A stretch of DNA of 6,868 bases. Source: Arenimonas sp. (GTDB lineage Bacteria; Pseudomonadota; Gammaproteobacteria; Xanthomonadales; Xanthomonadaceae). This document shows, piece by piece, positions 6,312-6,868 of the stretch (its first letter is position 1; each line of letters begins with the position of its first letter). Made by a program: the position numbers and the translations under genes. The stretch spans positions 5,855-12,722 of the forward strand of contig DNNT01000281.1 of the NCBI GenBank assembly GCA_003497545.1, given 5' to 3'. Below the pieces are notes generated by a model. It was not told the DNA's origin. It made no database searches and was given only the letters and a program-made list of their open reading frames with translations.

Positions 6312-6868
6312 GGTACTCGCTCCATGACCGGAACATCAGCAACGCCCAAAGTGCGTATCCATGGTCAGCGCGCCGCACAAGATGCTCATCCCAAAGCCAG
6401 CGCGCATACATCGGATCGAGCAGGGGTTCGCGCGCGAGCGCCGACCGTGACAGTAGTGAATCCGCCCATTCGCGCAGCGGGCCACGAAGCCATTCCGAAA
6501 CAGGCACATCAAAGCCCTGCTTCCTTCGTAAGGCCGTGCCGGGCGGCACTGATTCCCGCGCCAGCTGCCTGAGCAGCCGCTTGCCTACCCCGTCCCGCGC
6601 ATGCCAGTGCGAAGGCATGCGCCATGCGAGTTCCAGCAATCGCGGATCCAGAAGAGGGACCCGCAACTCAAGTCCGACGGACATGCTCGCGCGGTCGAGC
6701 TTGGCATGAATTCCCTCGGGCAAGGAAAAGGCTTGGTCGAGAAAGCGCAACCGCTCGCCTACTCCAGCGCCAGCCAGCGGGGCGGGCAAGTCCGGCCACG
6801 CGGGATCGACCGCGCGCACCACGGCACGGGCGCCTGGGAACCGCATCAGCGCAGCGCCGTAATCCTCA
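6304..6868 (-). CDS. asnB: Asparagine synthase family amidotransferase (C-terminal part)
   Basis: About 187 residues of the C-terminal synthetase domain are visible; the reading frame stays open to the right edge, so the N-terminal glutaminase domain and the ATP-binding SGGxDS loop lie outside. Diagnostic AsnB blocks are AKLDRASMSVGLELRVPLLD (codons at about 6646-6705), with the K-DR-SM-LE-R-P-LD pattern, and RKQGFDVPVSEWLRGPL near 6475-6525. The enzyme family makes an amide from glutamine, ATP and a carboxylate. In glycan clusters, members such as WbpS are thought to amidate sugar acids rather than make asparagine. The eight-base overlap with a glycosyltransferase gene favours such a role here (inference). 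The in-frame ATG at 6844-6846 is internal to the protein, not its start. It ends at TGA (6304-6306). Confidence 0.88.
   Translation of the reverse strand, partial: EDYGAALMRFPGARAVVRAVDPAWPDLPAPLAGAGVGERLRFLDQAFSLPEGIHAKLDRASMSVGLELRVPLLDPRLLELAWRMPSHWHARDGVGKRLLRQLARESVPPGTALRRKQGFDVPVSEWLRGPLREWADSLLSRSALAREPLLDPMYARWLWDEHLVRRADHGYALWALLMFRSWSEYHA

Noticed and set aside
1..6868. CRISPR arrays, tRNA or rRNA genes, insertion sequences, attachment sites
   Set aside because: No regular direct repeats, tRNA-like cloverleaf, transposase or terminal inverted repeats were found on reading; the only long direct repeat is the shared 5' part of the two pilin genes.

Overview
The window looks like an accessory-flanked type IV pilus locus from a high-GC gammaproteobacterium. 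The gene order (pilR, then two pilins, then a GT-C/TPR membrane protein and sugar-transfer genes) and the sequences fit the Xanthomonadaceae/Lysobacteraceae (Lysobacter, Luteimonas, Xanthomonas and relatives). This placement is from sequence character and recall of the families, not from a search.

Left part (1-2015, + strand). The 3' end of pilR (sigma-54-dependent response regulator) is followed by a 288-base intergenic region. That region holds a good sigma-54 promoter (GG at 888-889, GC at 900-901) and several inverted repeats that could bind PilR. The predicted transcript would begin at about 913, exactly at the foot of a UUCG-capped hairpin. Two tandem type IVa pilin genes follow. They are almost identical over the N-terminal helix and leader but divergent over the globular head. 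A strong GC-rich hairpin without a T-run separates them, and another bulged hairpin lies after the second.

Middle (2152-3999, + strand). A 615-residue polytopic membrane protein carries an early acidic DD motif and a C-terminal TPR-like region. It resembles GT-C glycosyltransferases of the TMTC-like type. Its position directly after the pilins makes it a candidate pilin-glycosylating enzyme, analogous in position to tfpO/tfpW in Pseudomonas. That role is inference.

Right part (4060-6868, - strand). A convergent, tightly coupled operon reads leftward: an AsnB-type amidotransferase (its N-terminal part is outside the window), then two GT4-family glycosyltransferases, with overlaps of 8 bases and 1 base. 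These are typical of surface polysaccharide or O-glycan assembly loci. Codon use in the GT-C gene and the GT operon is visibly less G/C-biased at third positions than in pilR, as expected of a variable glycan locus beside a conserved pilus regulator.

Working picture: PilR with sigma-54 RNA polymerase drives pilin expression. The neighbouring GT-C enzyme and glycosyltransferases may build or attach a glycan on the pilin or cell surface. No tRNA, rRNA, CRISPR array or insertion sequence was seen.
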